64,000 nucleotides of DNA, taken from positions 558,001 through 622,000 of the forward strand of contig CAXIUT010000103.1 of assembly GCA_964035545.1 (NCBI GenBank). Reading direction: 5' to 3'. Origin of the DNA: Bugula neritina. Its lineage: Eukaryota; Bryozoa; Gymnolaemata; Cheilostomatida; Bugulidae. Both the position numbers and the translations under genes were made by a program. Every line of letters begins with the position of its first letter. The first letter of the stretch is position 1. Of the stretch, positions 13,341 to 28,400 are shown in pieces. The notes below the pieces were generated by a model, which was not told the origin of the DNA, ran no database searches, and saw nothing but the letters and a program-made list of their open reading frames with translations.

Positions 13341-16300
13341 ATGCATATTATAACTTACCATAAATCTACTGTGCTTCACATCTTCACTTTTTTCTGCAAT
13401 GTTATTTCTTTGCAGTTAGAAGTACTAGTTGAAAATATGACTATGAAACATAACCCTTCAATTTCATTGCACCAGCACCAGTTGCAAGATAGGTGTGTTG
13501 GGAGTTATCTTTCCCAAAATTTTGTTCTTTGTGTTTATACGAAGCAGACACAGGCTAATATTAGTTTTGTTATTTGCAAGAGTTTTTCTGTCTGATTGTC
13601 CATCAGCAAAAGTTTGGCCTTGCAGTTATTATGGAAATACCAGTGATGCTGGAAGACCTTTGCATTGTACACCCGCTTTTACTATTGAATTTAGATGTTT
13701 TATTTTCCCATCCCCTCTCCTGCCCCCCCTGTCCCCTCTAACAACCAGCAATCCTGACTCATGTGAATTGTGTTATTGTGCTAGAGTTGGCCCATGGGCC
13801 TACAGTATACGATTTGAAGCTTTATAGTTTACAGGCAGTGGAGATGAGTCACTGCTAAAACCCATTTTGTTAGTAGACTATATTGCTCTTCAATCGTCAG
13901 TTTTCATATTAAAAGAGAAAGCTCATCTGCAGCGCCATTTCACAGTGTTTTATTTTGCTAGAGCAATAACTAATTTTAGATGCCTTTGCAAACATATGAG
14001 AAATAAATGAGTGATTCTATGAAAAGAGATGTTTGCAGCAATTGTCCACTTTTGATTTACAAGCGGCATGGAAACTTTTGTAGTTTTAAATAATATCTCC
14101 AAACTCATCACTTGCATGTGTTTATAGACTTGATAAATTTTTTTATGCAAACCTTGATGCCTGCTTCAAAGACACCAGTGCTTAATTACTGTGTTAACTG
14201 TATTGGCACGTTGCCATGAGATATTTCGTAATATTTCGCATCACAACAAACTCTTCAGAAAGTTAAGAAAATCAGTCTAGAAAGTTAATGAAATAAACCT
14301 ACCAGAAAGAGTAAGCCAGATGTAACAAGTAGATCCAAAACAAGTTGATTAACAATTGAAGTTGAAATCTCCATGTAGTCAACACTTTAGTCCTAATGTC
14401 AAATGCAAACGTCTGCAATCAAACTGTGTAGACTTCATGAGCTGGTTAGCTGAAAGGACTCATTAAAGTTCTTAACTCTTGTGTGTATAGTGATGCCCAT
14501 CTTGAACTAGAGAGGGCTGACTGAAGACTGCTACTTTGTGAAAATTGACAATGCATATTATTATTATTCATTGTTGAGATTCACGACTGCCATAAACAAT
14601 GATAAAATATTCATTGTTGGTACTACTGAGTAGAATAAAATATAATATAATATTATTTTCTGGACAAATAAATAATATCAAATGCATATTATAACTTACC
14701 ATAAATCTACAGTGCTTCACATCTTCACCTTTTTCTGCAATGTTGATTCTTTGCAGTTAGAAGTACTAGTTGAAAATATGACTATGAAACATAACCCTTC
14801 AATTTCATTGCACCAGCACCAGTTGCAAGATAGGTGTGTTGGGAGTTATCTTTCCCAAAATTTTGTTCTTGGTGTTTATACGAAGCAGACACAGGCTAAT
14901 ATTAGTTTTGTTATTTGTAAGAGTTTTTCTGTCTGATTGTCCATCAGCAAAAGTTTGGCCTTGCAGTTATTATGGAAATACCAGTGATGCTGGAAGACCT
15001 TTGCATTGTACACCCGCCTTTACTATTGAATTTAGATGTTTTATTTTCCCATCCCCTCTCCTGCCCCCCTGTCCCCTCTAACAACCAGCAATCCTGACTC
15101 ATGTGAATTGTGTTATTGTTCTAGAGTTGGCCCATGGGCCTACAGTATACGATTTGAAGCTTTATAGTTTACAGGCAGTGGAGATGAGTCACTGCTAAAA
15201 CCCATTTTGTTAGTAGACTATATTGCTCTTCAATCATCAGTTTTCATATTAAAAGAGAAAGCTCATCTGCAGCGCCATTTCACAGTGTTATATTTTGCTA
15301 GAGCAAAAACTAATTTTAGATGCCTTTGCAAACATATGAGAAATAAATGAGTCATTCCATGAAAAGAGGTGTTTGCAGCAATTGTCCACTTTTGATTTAC
15401 AAGCGGCATGGAAACTTTTGTAGTTTTAAATAATATCTCCAAACTCATCACTTGCATGTGTTTAGATACTTGATAAATTTTTTTATGCAAAACTTGATGC
15501 CTGCTTCAAAGACACCAGTGCTTAATTACTGTGTTAACTGTATTGGCATGTTGCCATGAGATATTTGGTAATATTTCGCATCACAACAAACTCTTCAGAA
15601 AGTTAAGAAAATCAGTCTAGAAAGTTAATGAAATAAACCTACCAGAAAGAGTAAGCCAGATGTAACAAGTAGATCCAAAACAATTACTTGATTAACAATT
15701 GAAGTTGAAATCTCCATGTAGTCAACACTTTAGTCCTAATGTCAAATGCAAACGCCTGCAATCAAACTGTGTAGACTTCATGAGCTGGTTAGCTGACAGG
15801 ACTCATTAAAGTTCTTAACTCTTGTGTGTATAGTGATGCCCATCTTGAACTAGAGAGGGCTGACTGAAGACTGCTACTTTGTGAAAATTGACAATGCATA
15901 TTATTATTATTCATTGTTGAGATTCACGACTGCCATAAACAATGATAAAATATTCATTGTTGGTACTACTGAGTAGAATAAAATATAATATAATATTATT
16001 TTCTGGACAAATAAATAATATCAAATGCATATTATAACTTACCATAAATCTACAGTGCTTCACATCTTCACTTTTTTCTGCAATGTTATTTCTTTGCAGT
16101 TAGAAGTACTAGTTGAAAATATGACTATGAAACATAACCCTTCAATTTCATTGCACCAGCACCAGTTGCAAGATAGGTGTGTTGGGAGTTATCTTTCCCA
16201 AAATTTTGTTCTTTGTGTTTATACGAAGAAGACACAGGCTAATATTAGTTTTGTTATTTGCAAGAGTTTTTCTGTCTGATTGTCCATCAGCAAAAGTTTG

Positions 16301-19300
16301 GCCTTGCAGTTATTATGGAAATACCAGTGATGCTGGAAGACCTTTGCATTGTACACCCGCTTTTACTATTGAATTTAGATGTTTTATTTTCCAATCCCCT
16401 CTCCTGCCCCCCCTGTCCCCTCTAACAACCAGCAATCCTGACTCATGTGAATTGTGTTATTGTTCTAGAGTTGGCCCATGGGCCTACAGTATACGATTTG
16501 AAGCTTTATAGTTTACAGGCAGTGGAGATGAGTCACTGCTAAAACCCATTTTGTTAGTAGACTATATTGCTCTTCAATCGTCAGTTTTCATATTAAAAGA
16601 GAAAGCTCATCTGCAGCGCCATTTCACAGTGTTTTATTTTGCTAGAGCAAAAACTAATTTTAGATGCCTTTGCAAACATATGAGAAATAAATGAGTCATT
16701 CCATGAAAAGAGGTGTTTGCAGCAATTGTCCACTTTTGATTTACAAGCGGCATGGAAACTTTTGTAGTTTTAAATAATATCTCCAAACTCATCACTTGCA
16801 TGTGTTTAGATACTTGATAAATTTTTTTATGCAAAACTTGATGCCTGCTTCAAAGACACCAGTGCTTAATTACTGTGTTAACTGTATTGGCATGTTGCCA
16901 TGAGATATTTGGTAATATTTCGCATCACAACAAACTCTTCAGAAAGTTAAGAAAATCAGTCTAGAAAGTTAATGAAATAAACCTACCAGAAAGAGTAAGC
17001 CAGATGTAACAAGTAGATCCAAAACAATTAGTTGATTAACAATTGAAGTTGAAATCTCCATGTAGTCAACACTTTAGTCCTAATGTCAAATGCAAACGCC
17101 TGCAATCAAACTGTGTAGACTTCATGAGCTGGTTAGCTGACAGGACTCATTAAAGTTCTAAACTCTTGTGTGTATAGTGATGCCCATCTTGAACTAGAGA
17201 GGGCTGACTGAAGACTGCTACTTTGTGAAAATTGACAATGCATATTATTATTATTCATTGTTGAGATTCACGACTGCCATAAACAATGATAAAATATTCA
17301 TTGTTGGTACTACTGAGTAGAATAAAATATAATATAATATTATTTTCTGGACAAATAAATAATATCAAATGCATATTATAACTTACCATAAATCTACAGT
17401 GCTTCACATCTTCACTTTTTTCTGCAATGTTATTTCTTTGCAGTTAGAAGTACTAGTTGAAAATATGACTATGAAACATAACCCTTCAATTTCATTGCAC
17501 CAGCACCAGTTGCAAGATAGGTGTGTTGGGAGTTATCTTTCCCAAAATTTTGTTCTTTGTGTTTATACGAAGCAGACACAGGCTAATATTAGTTTTGTTA
17601 TTTGCAAGAGTTTTTCTGTCTGATTGTCCATCAGCAAAAGTTTGGCCTTGCAGTTATTATGGAAATACCAGTGATGCTGGAAGACCTTTGCATTGTACAC
17701 CCGCTTTTACTATTGAATTTAGATGTTTTATTTTCCCATCCCCTCTCCTGCCCCCCCTGTCCCCTCTAACAACCAGCAATCCTGACTCATGTGAATTGTG
17801 TTATTGTTCTAGAGTTGGCCCATGGGCCTACAGTATACGATTTGAAGCTTTATAGTTTACAGGCAGTGGAGATGAGTCACTGCTAAAACCCATTTTGTTA
17901 GTAGACTATATTGCTCTTCAATCATCAGTTTTCATATTAAAAGAGAAAGCTCATCTGCAGCGCCATTTCACAGTGTTATATTTTGCTAGAGCAAAAACTA
18001 ATTTTAGATGCCTTTGCAAACATATGAGAAATAAATGAGTCATTCCATGAAAAGAGGTGTTTGCAGCAATTGTCCACTTTTGATTTACAAGCGGCATGGA
18101 AACTTTTGTACTTTTAAATAATATCTCCAAACTCATCACTTGCATGTGTTTAGATACTTGATAAATTTTTTTATGCAAAACTTGATGCCTGCTTCAAAGA
18201 CACCAGTGCTTAATTACTGTGTTAACTGTATTGGCATGTTGCCATCAGATATTTGGTAATATTTCGCATCACAACAAACTCTTCAGAAAGTTAAGAAAAT
18301 CAGTCTAGAAAGTTAATGAAATAAACCTACCAGAAAGAGTAAGCCAGATGTAACAAGTAGATCCAAAACAATTAGTTGATTAACAATTGAAGTTGAAATC
18401 TCCATGTAGTCAACACTTTAGTCCTAATGTCAAATGCAAACGCCTGCAATCAAACTGTGTAGACTTCATGAGCTGGTTAGCTGACAGGACTCATTAAAGT
18501 TCTTAACTCTTGTGTGTATAGTGATGCCCATCTTGAACTAGAGAGGGCTGACTGAAGACTGCTACTTTGTGAAAATTGACAATGCATATTATTATTATTC
18601 ATTGTTGAGATTCACGACTGCCATAAACAATGATAAAATATTCATTGTTGGTACTACTGAGTAGAATAAAATATAATATAATATTATTTTCTGGACAAAT
18701 AAATAATATCAAATGCATATTATAACTTACCATAAATCTACTGTGCTTCACATCTTCACTTTTTTCTGCAATGTTATTTCTTTGCAGTTAGAAGTACTAG
18801 TTGAAAATATGACTATGAAACATAACCCTTCAATTTCATTGCACCAGCACCAGTTGCAAGATAGGTGTGTTGGGAGTTATCTTTCCCAAAATTTTGTTCT
18901 TTGTGTTTATACGAAGCAGACACAGGCTAATATTAGTTTTGTTATTTGCAAGAGTTTTTCTGTCTGATTGTCCATCAGCAAAAGTTTGGCCTTGCAGTTA
19001 TTATGGAAATACCAGTGATGCTGGAAGACCTTTGCATTGTACACCCGCTTTTACTATTGAATTTAGATGTTTTATTTTCCCATCCCCTCTCCTGCCCCCC
19101 CTGTCCCCTCTAACAACCAGCAATCCTGACTCATGTGAATTGTGTTATTGTTCTAGAGTTGGCCCATGGGCCTACAGTATACGATTTGAAGCTTTATAGT
19201 TTACAGGCAGTGGAGATGAGTCACTGCTAAAACCCATTTTGTTAGTAGACTATATTGCTCTTCAATCATCAGTTTTCATATTAAAAGAGAAAGCTCATCT

Positions 19301-20056
19301 GCAGCGCCATTTCACAGTGTTATATTTTGCTAGAGCAAAAACTAATTTTAGATGCCTTTGCAAACATATGAGAAATAAATGAGTCATTCCATGAAAAGAG
19401 GTGTTTGCAGCAATTGTCCACTTTTGATTTACAAGCGGCATGGAAACTTTTGTACTTTTAAATAATATCTCCAAACTCATCACTTGCATGTGTTTAGATA
19501 CTTGATAAATTTTTTTATGCAAAACTTGATGCCTGCTTCAAAGACACCAGTGCTTAATTACTGTGTTAACTGTATTGGCATGTTGTCATGAGATATTTGG
19601 TAATATTTCGCATCACAACAAACTCTTCAGAAAGTTAAGAAAATCAGTCTAGAAAGTTAATGAAATAAACCTACCAGAAAGAGTAAGCCAGATGTAACAA
19701 GTAGATCCAAAACAATTAGTTGATTAACAATTGAAGTTGAAATCTCCATGTAGTCAACACTTTAGTCCTAATGTCAAATGCAAACGCCTGCAATCAAACT
19801 GTGTAGACTTCATGAGCTGGTTAGCTGACAGGACTCATTAAAGTTCTTAACTCTTGTGTGTATAGTGATGCCCATCTTGAACTAGAGAGGGCTGACTGAA
19901 GACTGCTACTTTGTGAAAATTGACAATGCATATTATTATTATTCATTGTTGAGATTCACGACTGCCATAAACAATGATAAAATATTCATTGTTGGTACTA
20001 CTGAGTAGAATAAAATATAATATAATATTATTTTCTGGACAAATAAATAATATCAA
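13341..20056 (+). repeat. Five-monomer higher-order block, copy 1 (6716 bp)
   Basis: Five successive copies (13341, 14682, 16025, 17369, 18713) each have private marks: AGAGATGTTTGC in the first; CCCGCCTTTACT with CAATTACTTGATT in the second; CGAAGAAGACA with TTTCCAATCCCC in the third; TGTACTTTTAAA in the fourth and fifth. The same order of marks reappears at 20057. This is a recent block duplication inside the satellite. Confidence 0.88.
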
Positions 20057-23000
20057 ATGCATATTATAACTTACCATAAATCTACTGTGCTTCACATCTT
20101 CACTTTTTTCTGCAATGTTATTTCTTTGCAGTTAGAAGTACTAGTTGAAAATATGACTATGAAACATAACCCTTCAATTTCATTGCACCAGCACCAGTTG
20201 CAAGATAGGTGTGTTGGGAGTTATCTTTCCCAAAATTTTGTTCTTTGTGTTTATACGAAGCAGACACAGGCTAATATTAGTTTTGTTATTTGCAAGAGTT
20301 TTTCTGTCTGATTGTCCATCAGCAAAAGTTTGGCCTTGCAGTTATTATGGAAATACCAGTGATGCTGGAAGACCTTTGCATTGTACACCCGCTTTTACTA
20401 TTGAATTTAGATGTTTTATTTTCCCATCCCCTCTCCTGCCCCCCCTGTCCCCTCTAACAACCAGCAATCCTGACTCATGTGAATTGTGTTATTGTGCTAG
20501 AGTTGGCCCATGGGCCTACAGTATACGATTTGAAGCTTTATAGTTTACAGGCAGTGGAGATGAGTCACTGCTAAAACCCATTTTGTTAGTAGACTATATT
20601 GCTCTTCAATCGTCAGTTTTCATATTAAAAGAGAAAGCTCATCTGCAGCGCCATTTCACAGTGTTTTATTTTGCTAGAGCAATAACTAATTTTAGATGCC
20701 TTTGCAAACATATGAGAAATAAATGAGTGATTCTATGAAAAGAGATGTTTGCAGCAATTGTCCACTTTTGATTTACAAGCGGCATGGAAACTTTTGTAGT
20801 TTTAAATAATATCTCCAAACTCATCACTTGCATGTGTTTATAGACTTGATAAATTTTTTTATGCAAACCTTGATGCCTGCTTCAAAGACACCAGTGCTTA
20901 ATTACTGTGTTAACTGTATTGGCACGTTGCCATGAGATATTTCGTAATATTTCGCATCACAACAAACTCTTCAGAAAGTTAAGAAAATCAGTCTAGAAAG
21001 TTAATGAAATAAACCTACCAGAAAGAGTAAGCCAGATGTAACAAGTAGATCCAAAACAAGTTGATTAACAATTGAAGTTGAAATCTCCATGTAGTCAACA
21101 CTTTAGTCCTAATGTCAAATGCAAACGTCTGCAATCAAACTGTGTAGACTTCATGAGCTGGTTAGCTGAAAGGACTCATTAAAGTTCTTAACTCTTGTGT
21201 GTATAGTGATGCCCATCTTGAACTAGAGAGGGCTGACTGAAGACTGCTACTTTGTGAAAATTGACAATGCATATTATTATTATTCATTGTTGAGATTCAC
21301 GACTGCCATAAACAATGATAAAATATTCATTGTTGGTACTACTGAGTAGAATAAAATATAATATAATATTATTTTCTGGACAAATAAATAATATCAAATG
21401 CATATTATAACTTACCATAAATCTACAGTGCTTCACATCTTCACCTTTTTCTGCAATGTTGATTCTTTGCAGTTAGAAGTACTAGTTGAAAATATGACTA
21501 TGAAACATAACCCTTCAATTTCATTGCACCAGCACCAGTTGCAAGATAGGTGTGTTGGGAGTTATCTTTCCCAAAATTTTGTTCTTGGTGTTTATACGAA
21601 GCAGACACAGGCTAATATTAGTTTTGTTATTTGTAAGAGTTTTTCTGTCTGATTGTCCATCAGCAAAAGTTTGGCCTTGCAGTTATTATGGAAATACCAG
21701 TGATGCTGGAAGACCTTTGCATTGTACACCCGCCTTTACTATTGAATTTAGATGTTTTATTTTCCCATCCCCTCTCCTGCCCCCCTGTCCCCTCTAACAA
21801 CCAGCAATCCTGACTCATGTGAATTGTGTTATTGTTCTAGAGTTGGCCCATGGGCCTACAGTATACGATTTGAAGCTTTATAGTTTACAGGCAGTGGAGA
21901 TGAGTCACTGCTAAAACCCATTTTGTTAGTAGACTATATTGCTCTTCAATCATCAGTTTTCATATTAAAAGAGAAAGCTCATCTGCAGCGCCATTTCACA
22001 GTGTTATATTTTGCTAGAGCAAAAACTAATTTTAGATGCCTTTGCAAACATATGAGAAATAAATGAGTCATTCCATGAAAAGAGGTGTTTGCAGCAATTG
22101 TCCACTTTTGATTTACAAGCGGCATGGAAACTTTTGTAGTTTTAAATAATATCTCCAAACTCATCACTTGCATGTGTTTAGATACTTGATAAATTTTTTT
22201 ATGCAAAACTTGATGCCTGCTTCAAAGACACCAGTGCTTAATTACTGTGTTAACTGTATTGGCATGTTGCCATGAGATATTTGGTAATATTTCGCATCAC
22301 AACAAACTCTTCAGAAAGTTAAGAAAATCAGTCTAGAAAGTTAATGAAATAAACCTACCAGAAAGAGTAAGCCAGATGTAACAAGTAGATCCAAAACAAT
22401 TACTTGATTAACAATTGAAGTTGAAATCTCCATGTAGTCAACACTTTAGTCCTAATGTCAAATGCAAACGCCTGCAATCAAACTGTGTAGACTTCATGAG
22501 CTGGTTAGCTGACAGGACTCATTAAAGTTCTTAACTCTTGTGTGTATAGTGATGCCCATCTTGAACTAGAGAGGGCTGACTGAAGACTGCTACTTTGTGA
22601 AAATTGACAATGCATATTATTATTATTCATTGTTGAGATTCACGACTGCCATAAACAATGATAAAATATTCATTGTTGGTACTACTGAGTAGAATAAAAT
22701 ATAATATAATATTATTTTCTGGACAAATAAATAATATCAAATGCATATTATAACTTACCATAAATCTACAGTGCTTCACATCTTCACTTTTTTCTGCAAT
22801 GTTATTTCTTTGCAGTTAGAAGTACTAGTTGAAAATATGACTATGAAACATAACCCTTCAATTTCATTGCACCAGCACCAGTTGCAAGATAGGTGTGTTG
22901 GGAGTTATCTTTCCCAAAATTTTGTTCTTTGTGTTTATACGAAGAAGACACAGGCTAATATTAGTTTTGTTATTTGCAAGAGTTTTTCTGTCTGATTGTC

Positions 23001-25428
23001 CATCAGCAAAAGTTTGGCCTTGCAGTTATTATGGAAATACCAGTGATGCTGGAAGACCTTTGCATTGTACACCCGCTTTTACTATTGAATTTAGATGTTT
23101 TATTTTCCAATCCCCTCTCCTGCCCCCCCTGTCCCCTCTAACAACCAGCAATCCTGACTCATGTGAATTGTGTTATTGTTCTAGAGTTGGCCCATGGGCC
23201 TACAGTATACGATTTGAAGCTTTATAGTTTACAGGCAGTGGAGATGAGTCACTGCTAAAACCCATTTTGTTAGTAGACTATATTGCTCTTCAATCGTCAG
23301 TTTTCATATTAAAAGAGAAAGCTCATCTGCAGCGCCATTTCACAGTGTTTTATTTTGCTAGAGCAAAAACTAATTTTAGATGCCTTTGCAAACATATGAG
23401 AAATAAATGAGTCATTCCATGAAAAGAGGTGTTTGCAGCAATTGTCCACTTTTGATTTACAAGCGGCATGGAAACTTTTGTAGTTTTAAATAATATCTCC
23501 AAACTCATCACTTGCATGTGTTTAGATACTTGATAAATTTTTTTATGCAAAACTTGATGCCTGCTTCAAAGACACCAGTGCTTAATTACTGTGTTAACTG
23601 TATTGGCATGTTGCCATGAGATATTTGGTAATATTTCGCATCACAACAAACTCTTCAGAAAGTTAAGAAAATCAGTCTAGAAAGTTAATGAAATAAACCT
23701 ACCAGAAAGAGTAAGCCAGATGTAACAAGTAGATCCAAAACAATTAGTTGATTAACAATTGAAGTTGAAATCTCCATGTAGTCAACACTTTAGTCCTAAT
23801 GTCAAATGCAAACGCCTGCAATCAAACTGTGTAGACTTCATGAGCTGGTTAGCTGACAGGACTCATTAAAGTTCTAAACTCTTGTGTGTATAGTGATGCC
23901 CATCTTGAACTAGAGAGGGCTGACTGAAGACTGCTACTTTGTGAAAATTGACAATGCATATTATTATTATTCATTGTTGAGATTCACGACTGCCATAAAC
24001 AATGATAAAATATTCATTGTTGGTACTACTGAGTAGAATAAAATATAATATAATATTATTTTCTGGACAAATAAATAATATCAAATGCATATTATAACTT
24101 ACCATAAATCCACAGTGCTTCACATCTTCACTTTTTTCTGCAATGTTATTTCTTTGCAGTTAGAAGTACTAGTTGAAAATATGACTATGAAACATAACCC
24201 TTCAATTTCATTGCACCAGCACCAGTTGCAAGATAGGTGTGTTGGGAGTTATCTTTCCCAAAATTTTGTTCTTTGTGTTTATACGAAGCAGACACAGGCT
24301 AATATTAGTTTTGTTATTTGCAAGAGTTTTTCTGTCTGATTGTCCATCAGCAAAAGTTTGGCCTTGCAGTTATTATGGAAATACCAGTGATGCTGGAAGA
24401 CCTTTGCATTGTACACCCGCTTTTACTATTGAATTTAGATGTTTTATTTTCCCATCCCCTCTCCTGCCCCCCCTGTCCCCTCTAACAACCAGCAATCCTG
24501 ACTCATGTGAATTGTGTTATTGTTCTAGAGTTGGCCCATGGGCCTACAGTATACGATTTGAAGCTTTATAGTTTACAGGCAGTGGAGATGAGTCACTGCT
24601 AAAACCCATTTTGTTAGTAGACTATATTGCTCTTCAATCATCAGTTTTCATATTAAAAGAGAAAGCTCATCTGCAGCGCCATTTCACAGTGTTATATTTT
24701 GCTAGAGCAAAAACTAATTTTAGATGCCTTTGCAAACATATGAGAAATAAATGAGTCATTCCATGAAAAGAGGTGTTTGCAGCAATTGTCCACTTTTGAT
24801 TTACAAGCGGCATGGAAACTTTTGTACTTTTAAATAATATCTCCAAACTCATCACTTGCATGTGTTTAGATACTTGATAAATTTTTTTATGCAAAACTTG
24901 ATGCCTGCTTCAAAGACACCAGTGCTTAATTACTGTGTTAACTGTATTGGCATGTTGCCATGAGATATTTGGTAATATTTCGCATCACAACAAACTCTTC
25001 AGAAAGTTAAGAAAATCAGTCTAGAAAGTTAATGAAATAAACCTACCAGAAAGAGTAAGCCAGATGTAACAAGTAGATCCAAAACAATTAGTTGATTAAC
25101 AATTGAAGTTGAAATCTCCATGTAGTCAACACTTTAGTCCTAATGTCAAATGCAAACGCCTGCAATCAAACTGTGTAGACTTCATGAGCTGGTTAGCTGA
25201 CAGGACTCATTAAAGTTCTTAACTCTTGTGTGTATAGTGATGCCCATCTTGAACTAGAGAGGGCTGACTGAAGACTGCTACTTTGTGAAAATTGACAATG
25301 CATATTATTATTATTCATTGTTGAGATTCACGACTGCCATAAACAATGATAAAATATTCATTGTTGGTACTACTGAGTAGAATAAAATATAATATAATAT
25401 TATTTTCTGGACAAATAAATAATATCAA
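20057..25428 (+). repeat. Higher-order block, copy 2, one monomer shorter (5372 bp)
   Basis: Copies at 20057, 21398, 22741 and 24085 repeat the marks of 13341, 14682, 16025 and 17369/18713. The block is exactly 1344 bp shorter than its neighbour: the two TGTACTTTTAAA copies are represented by one. The copies at 25429 and 26770 start the pattern a third time, but the second half of 26770 has its own changes (GTCATTTCATG, CAGACTAG). One duplication followed by loss of a whole monomer through misaligned exchange is the simplest history. Confidence 0.85.
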
Positions 25429-28400
25429 ATGCATATTATAACTTACCATAAATCTACTGTGCTTCACATCTTCACTTTTTTCTGCAATGTTATTTCTTTG
25501 CAGTTAGAAGTACTAGTTGAAAATATGACTATGAAACATAACCCTTCAATTTCATTGCACCAGCACCAGTTGCAAGATAGGTGTGTTGGGAGTTATCTTT
25601 CCCAAAATTTTGTTCTTTGTGTTTATACGAAGCAGACACAGGCTAATATTAGTTTTGTTATTTGCAAGAGTTTTTCTGTCTGATTGTCCATCAGCAAAAG
25701 TTTGGCCTTGCAGTTATTATGGAAATACCAGTGATGCTGGAAGACCTTTGCATTGTACACCCGCTTTTACTATTGAATTTAGATGTTTTATTTTCCCATC
25801 CCCTCTCCTGCCCCCCCTGTCCCCTCTAACAACCAGCAATCCTGACTCATGTGAATTGTGTTATTGTGCTAGAGTTGGCCCATGGGCCTACAGTATACGA
25901 TTTGAAGCTTTATAGTTTACAGGCAGTGGAGATGAGTCACTGCTAAAACCCATTTTGTTAGTAGACTATATTGCTCTTCAATCGTCAGTTTTCATATTAA
26001 AAGAGAAAGCTCATCTGCAGCGCCATTTCACAGTGTTTTATTTTGCTAGAGCAATAACTAATTTTAGATGCCTTTGCAAACATATGAGAAATAAATGAGT
26101 GATTCTATGAAAAGAGATGTTTGCAGCAATTGTCCACTTTTGATTTACAAGCGGCATGGAAACTTTTGTAGTTTTAAATAATATCTCCAAACTCATCACT
26201 TGCATGTGTTTATAGACTTGATAAATTTTTTTATGCAAACCTTGATGCCTGCTTCAAAGACACCAGTGCTTAATTACTGTGTTAACTGTATTGGCACGTT
26301 GCCATGAGATATTTCGTAATATTTCGCATCACAACAAACTCTTCAGAAAGTTAAGAAAATCAGTCTAGAAAGTTAATGAAATAAACCTACCAGAAAGAGT
26401 AAGCCAGATGTAACAAGTAGATCCAAAACAAGTTGATTAACAATTGAAGTTGAAATCTCCATGTAGTCAACACTTTAGTCCTAATGTCAAATGCAAACGT
26501 CTGCAATCAAACTGTGTAGACTTCATGAGCTGGTTAGCTGAAAGGACTCATTAAAGTTCTTAACTCTTGTGTGTATAGTGATGCCCATCTTGAACTAGAG
26601 AGGGCTGACTGAAGACTGCTACTTTGTGAAAATTGACAATGCATATTATTATTATTCATTGTTGAGATTCACGACTGCCATAAACAATGATAAAATATTC
26701 ATTGTTGGTACTACTGAGTAGAATAAAATATAATATAATATTATTTTCTGGACAAATAAATAATATCAAATGCATATTATAACTTACCATAAATCTACAG
26801 TGCTTCACATCTTCACCTTTTTCTGCAATGTTGATTCTTTGCAGTTAGAAGTACTAGTTGAAAATATGACTATGAAACATAACCCTTCAATTTCATTGCA
26901 CCAGCACCAGTTGCAAGATAGGTGTGTTGGGAGTTATCTTTCCCAAAATTTTGTTCTTGGTGTTTATACGAAGCAGACACAGGCTAATATTAGTTTTGTT
27001 ATTTGTAAGAGTTTTTCTGTCTGATTGTCCATCAGCAAAAGTTTGGCCTTGCAGTTATTATGGAAATACCAGTGATGCTGGAAGACCTTTGCATTGTACA
27101 CCCGCCTTTACTATTGAATTTAGATGTTTTATTTTCCCATCCCCTCTCCTGCCCCCCTGTCCCCTCTAACAACCAGCAATCCTGACTCATGTGAATTGTG
27201 TTATTGTTCTAGAGTTGGCCCATGGGCCTACAGTATACGATTTGAAGCTTTATAGTTTACAGGCAGTGGAGATGAGTCACTGCTAAAACCCATTTTGTTA
27301 GTAGACTATATTGCTCTTCAATCATCAGTTTTCATATTAAAAGAGAAAGCTCATCTGCAGCGCCATTTCACAGTGTTATATTTTGCTAGAGCAAAAACTA
27401 ATTTTAGATGCCTTTGCAAACATATGAGAAATAAATGAGTCATTTCATGAAAAGAGGTGTTTGCAGCAATTGTCCACTTTTGATTTACAAGCGGCATGGA
27501 AACTTTTGTAGTTTTAAATAATATCTCCAAACTCATCACTTGCATGTGTTTAGATACTTGATAAATTTTTTTATGCAAAACTTGATGCCTGCTTCAAAGA
27601 CACCAGTGCTTAATTACTGTGTTAACTGTATTGGCATGTTGCCATGAGATATTTGGTAATATTTCGCATCACAACAAACTCTTCAGAAAGTTAAGAAAAT
27701 CAGACTAGAAAGTTAATGAAATAAACCTACCAGAAAGAGTAAGCCAGATGTAACAAGTAGATCCAAAACAATTAGTTGATTAACAATTGAAGTTGAAATC
27801 TCCATGTAGTCAACACTTTAGTCCTAATGTCAAATGCAAACGCCTGCAATCAAACTGTGTAGACTTCATGAGCTGGTTAGCTGACAGGACTCATTAAAGT
27901 TCTTAACTCTTGTGTGTATAGTGATGCCCATCTTGAACTAGAGAGGGCTGACTGAAGACTGCTACTTTGTGAAAATTGACAATGCATATTATTATTATTC
28001 ATTGTTGAGATTCACGACTGCCATAAACAATGATAAAATATTCATTGTTGGTACTACTGAGTAGAATAAAATATAATATAATATTATTTTCTGGACAAAT
28101 AAATAATATCAAATGCATATTATAACTTACCATAAATCTACAGTGCTTCACATCTTCACCTTTTTCTGCAATGTTGATTCTTTGCAGTTAGAAGTACTAG
28201 TTGAAAATATGACTATGAAACATAACCCTTCAATTTCATTGCACCAGCACCAGTTGCAAGATAGGTGTGTTGGGAGTTATCTTTCCCAAAATTTTGTTCT
28301 TGGTGTTTATACGAAGCAGACACAGGCTAATATTAGTTTTGTTATTTGTAAGAGTTTTTCTGTCTGATTGTCCATCAGCAAAAGTTTGGCCTTGCAGTTA

